64,000 nucleotides of DNA, from positions 1,864,001 to 1,928,000 of the forward strand of contig BSYQ01000007.1 in the NCBI GenBank assembly GCA_030272585.1, given 5' to 3'. Below the pieces are notes generated by a model. It made no database searches. It saw only the letters and a program-made list of their open reading frames with translations, and was not told the origin of the DNA. The translations under genes were made by a program, and so were the position numbers. Origin of the DNA: Bryopsis sp. KO-2023 (Eukaryota; Chlorophyta; Ulvophyceae; Bryopsidales; Bryopsidaceae). Positions 62,756-64,000 of this stretch are shown piece by piece (positions within the stretch are counted from its first letter, which is position 1; every line of letters starts with the position of its first letter).

Positions 62756-63474
62756 GACATTTGTCCCCTGCCGCCGCCTCCTGGATTCCCTCTTCCGCCT
62801 TGTCGGCCTCCAGTGCCACGGCCTCTGCCTCGGCCTCCGCCTCCTCGGCCACGGCCACGGCCACGGCCTCGGTCTCCAATGGCTCCAAGTCGGTCCTCAC
62901 GCGGTCCATCGCCAATGCTGTTGACTCGGCTTCGTCGGTTCCATCTTGGTCTGCCTCCTTGGCCCCTGGCACCGGAATGTGGATGTAGGGTCCGGACACC
63001 ATCGAGTCGTTCAGCCATTTCGATCGCTTCCTGCACATCCCCTCGCACGAATCCAGCGATAGTGGTGCGAAGAGGGTCGCGTAACCCAGCGACGAACGTC
63101 GAAAACATTTCCGCCTCCGTCATGTCCGGGATGCGAAAACAAATGTGCTGGAACCGGCGCACGTAGTCACGCACGGTCCCTCCCTGCTTGAGGCCACGTA
63201 GCTCGGTCCGGGCCCGTTCCGTCGAAGTCGTAGGCTCAAATTGGCGTCGTGCCTCCGTTGCCCACTCTTGCCAATCAGCGAAGGGTTGGCGTCTCCCCTC
63301 AGCCATGCGAAGCTCCTGCAAGTTCATCCAACGCGAGGCCGCTCCTCCAACGTGGGCCGACAGCACTCGGATCCACTGGACCTCAGGGACATCTTGGGCC
63401 CGCAACCACCTGCCCATCTGCATAACCCACTCGGTGACGGACACATCGTGGTCACCGGTGTAGGGTTTGGGCAT
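62680..63474 (-). CDS. Chromovirus gag with CCHC zinc knuckle
   Basis: The first in-frame ATG is at about 63474, giving 264 residues. The retrotransposon gag core includes [38 protein letters not shown] and [13 protein letters not shown]. An Arg/Gly-rich RGRGRG stretch follows, then one zinc knuckle with CX2CX4HX4C spacing (C, C, H, C in [13 protein letters not shown]). The frame is open upstream almost to the LTR and would add a collagen-like Gly-Pro-Gly stretch if a non-AUG start were used. Confidence 0.9.
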   Translation of the reverse strand: MPKPYTGDHDVSVTEWVMQMGRWLRAQDVPEVQWIRVLSAHVGGAASRWMNLQELRMAEGRRQPFADWQEWATEARRQFEPTTSTERARTELRGLKQGGTVRDYVRRFQHICFRIPDMTEAEMFSTFVAGLRDPLRTTIAGFVRGDVQEAIEMAERLDGVRTLHPHSGARGQGGRPRWNRRSRVNSIGDGPREDRLGAIGDRGRGRGRGRGGGGRGRGRGTGGRQGGRGNPGGGGRGQMSCYLCGGNHGVRYCPKLSDAKRSVN

Positions 63475-63519
63475 CTGCAACTTCAAGTGGCGCAGAGGGT
63501 TGCGTCCATCCGGTGGGTT

Positions 63520-63640
63520 TGGTGCGCCTGGTCCTGGTGGTCCTCCCGGACCTCCTGGTCCGCCTGGTCCACCTGGTCCTGGTCCACCTGGTCCACCCGG
63601 TCCTCCTGGCCCTCCTGGTCCTCCTGGTCCATTGGGTCCT
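63520..63640. repeat. GC-rich nine-base periodic repeat (collagen-like code)
   Basis: CCTGGTCCA/CCTGGTCCT units repeat about twelve times on the plus strand. On the minus strand, in frame with gag, they encode Gly-Gly-Pro and Gly-Pro-Gly units. On the plus strand they encode Pro-Pro-Gly, which produces a spurious collagen-like frame. Confidence 0.85.
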
Positions 63641-63644
63641 CCTG

Positions 63645-63911
63645 TGTTAGACTTGGGGGTGCAAGTCTAAGAAGAGCTAAAAACTAAAACTTATGAGTCC
63701 ATGACCTTGAAGCCCATTAATACCATGACCCCCAAGGATCCTAGCGTCCCCGCATGGTACCTAGGACAACCATCCTAGGTGGGCACCCGACATAGGTCTA
63801 GTCATCATGACTAGACCTGACTCACATGTCCACGTCAGCATGACTACGCATGACTGTACATGACTGTACATGACTGGACCTGACTGGATGTAGCTCTTAA
63901 CATCCCTAACA
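63645..63911 (-). repeat. Candidate 5' LTR of the chromovirus
   Basis: Read on the minus strand this 267-bp segment begins TGTTAG and ends CTAACA, the TG...CA inverted termini expected of an LTR, and it lies immediately upstream of gag. It contains a short GTACAGTCAT repeat. No matching second copy is in the window and no clear tRNA primer site follows, so the boundaries are provisional. A TATATAG box lies just outside, at about 63961. Confidence 0.4.
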
Positions 63912-64000
63912 TTCCTCCCCCCCTAATCAGTCTCCTCCTGGAGACTCCTTTCCTCACTTCTATATAGCCCATAGAATGATACAGAGCCCCACAACGAACC
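63912..64000. other. Right-edge segment
   Basis: Eighty-nine bases with no frame. CTATATAG at about 63961 is TATA-like on both strands. It could be host flank of the chromovirus or an outer part of a longer LTR. Confidence 0.35.

Larger units (their letters stand above)
58820..63911 (-). mobile_element. Ty3/gypsy chromovirus-type LTR retrotransposon, minus strand
   Basis: On the minus strand, in order: a probable 5' LTR, gag with a zinc knuckle, then a single long pol with protease, reverse transcriptase, RNase H, integrase and chromodomain. RT before integrase marks Ty3/gypsy, and the C-terminal chromodomain marks a chromovirus, which targets chromatin marks when inserting. Both ORFs are uninterrupted, so it is young or recently active. 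The 3' LTR was not found in the window, so the copy is incomplete, or the third ORF at 57.3-58.5 kb belongs to it and the LTR is divergent. Confidence 0.85.

Noticed and set aside
63467..63670. Plus-strand collagen-like frame (Pro-Pro-Gly repeats)
   Set aside because: It is the complement of a repeat read in frame with chromovirus gag on the minus strand.

Overview
The window is nuclear DNA from a photosynthetic, probably flagellated protist of the green lineage. The genes are eukaryotic: most are split by GT-AG introns with T-rich 3' ends. They include plastid-type proteins (a phosphoserine aminotransferase and a bS1-like ribosomal protein with transit-peptide-like leaders), mitochondrial proteins (heme A synthase COX15, uL22m, an unassigned 155-residue protein), a plant-style ISWI remodeller, and two products expected in a ciliated cell (TMEM218 and a TRP-type channel). 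A green alga, possibly a prasinophyte or early streptophyte, fits best. I cannot name the species.

Layout of the gene-rich part (1-50 kb; sign gives strand). Tag-type DNA-3-methyladenine glycosylase (-) / NUDT14-like Nudix hydrolase (+); secreted ankyrin-WW repeat protein (-) / ISWI (+); COX15 (-) / NAA10 acetyltransferase (+); small coiled-coil gene (-) / uL22m (+); TMEM218 (-), TRP-type channel (-) / bS1-like protein (+); rhodanese (-) / small membrane protein (+); SRPK kinase (+), with a possible divergent partner; mitochondrial 155-residue protein (-) / phosphoserine aminotransferase (+). Nearly every gene lies head-to-head with a neighbour, with starts 0.2-0.9 kb apart, and tail-to-tail with the next pair. 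Exon models were joined by hand using splice sites, reading phase and family similarity. Where phases are given they all close, except for one homopolymer discrepancy in the rhodanese gene.

The distal part (50-64 kb) is decayed and repetitive. It starts with a broken genomic duplicate of COX15 (about 50.53-51.2 kb). Next comes a DIRS-like tyrosine-recombinase retroelement (about 52.8-56.3 kb, gag-like, RT-RNase H, truncated recombinase). A repeat-rich junction follows, then a minus-strand unit with a coiled-coil/zinc-cluster ORF (57.3-58.5 kb) and a largely intact Ty3/gypsy chromovirus-type element (58.8-63.9 kb).

Functionally the genes are housekeeping: DNA repair, nucleotide-sugar hydrolysis, chromatin remodelling, N-terminal acetylation, splicing-factor phosphorylation, organelle translation, respiratory-chain assembly, plastid serine synthesis and cilium/ion-channel functions. 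No operon-like functional cluster is evident. The least familiar products are the secreted ankyrin-WW protein, the 155-residue mitochondrial protein and the third ORF next to the chromovirus.
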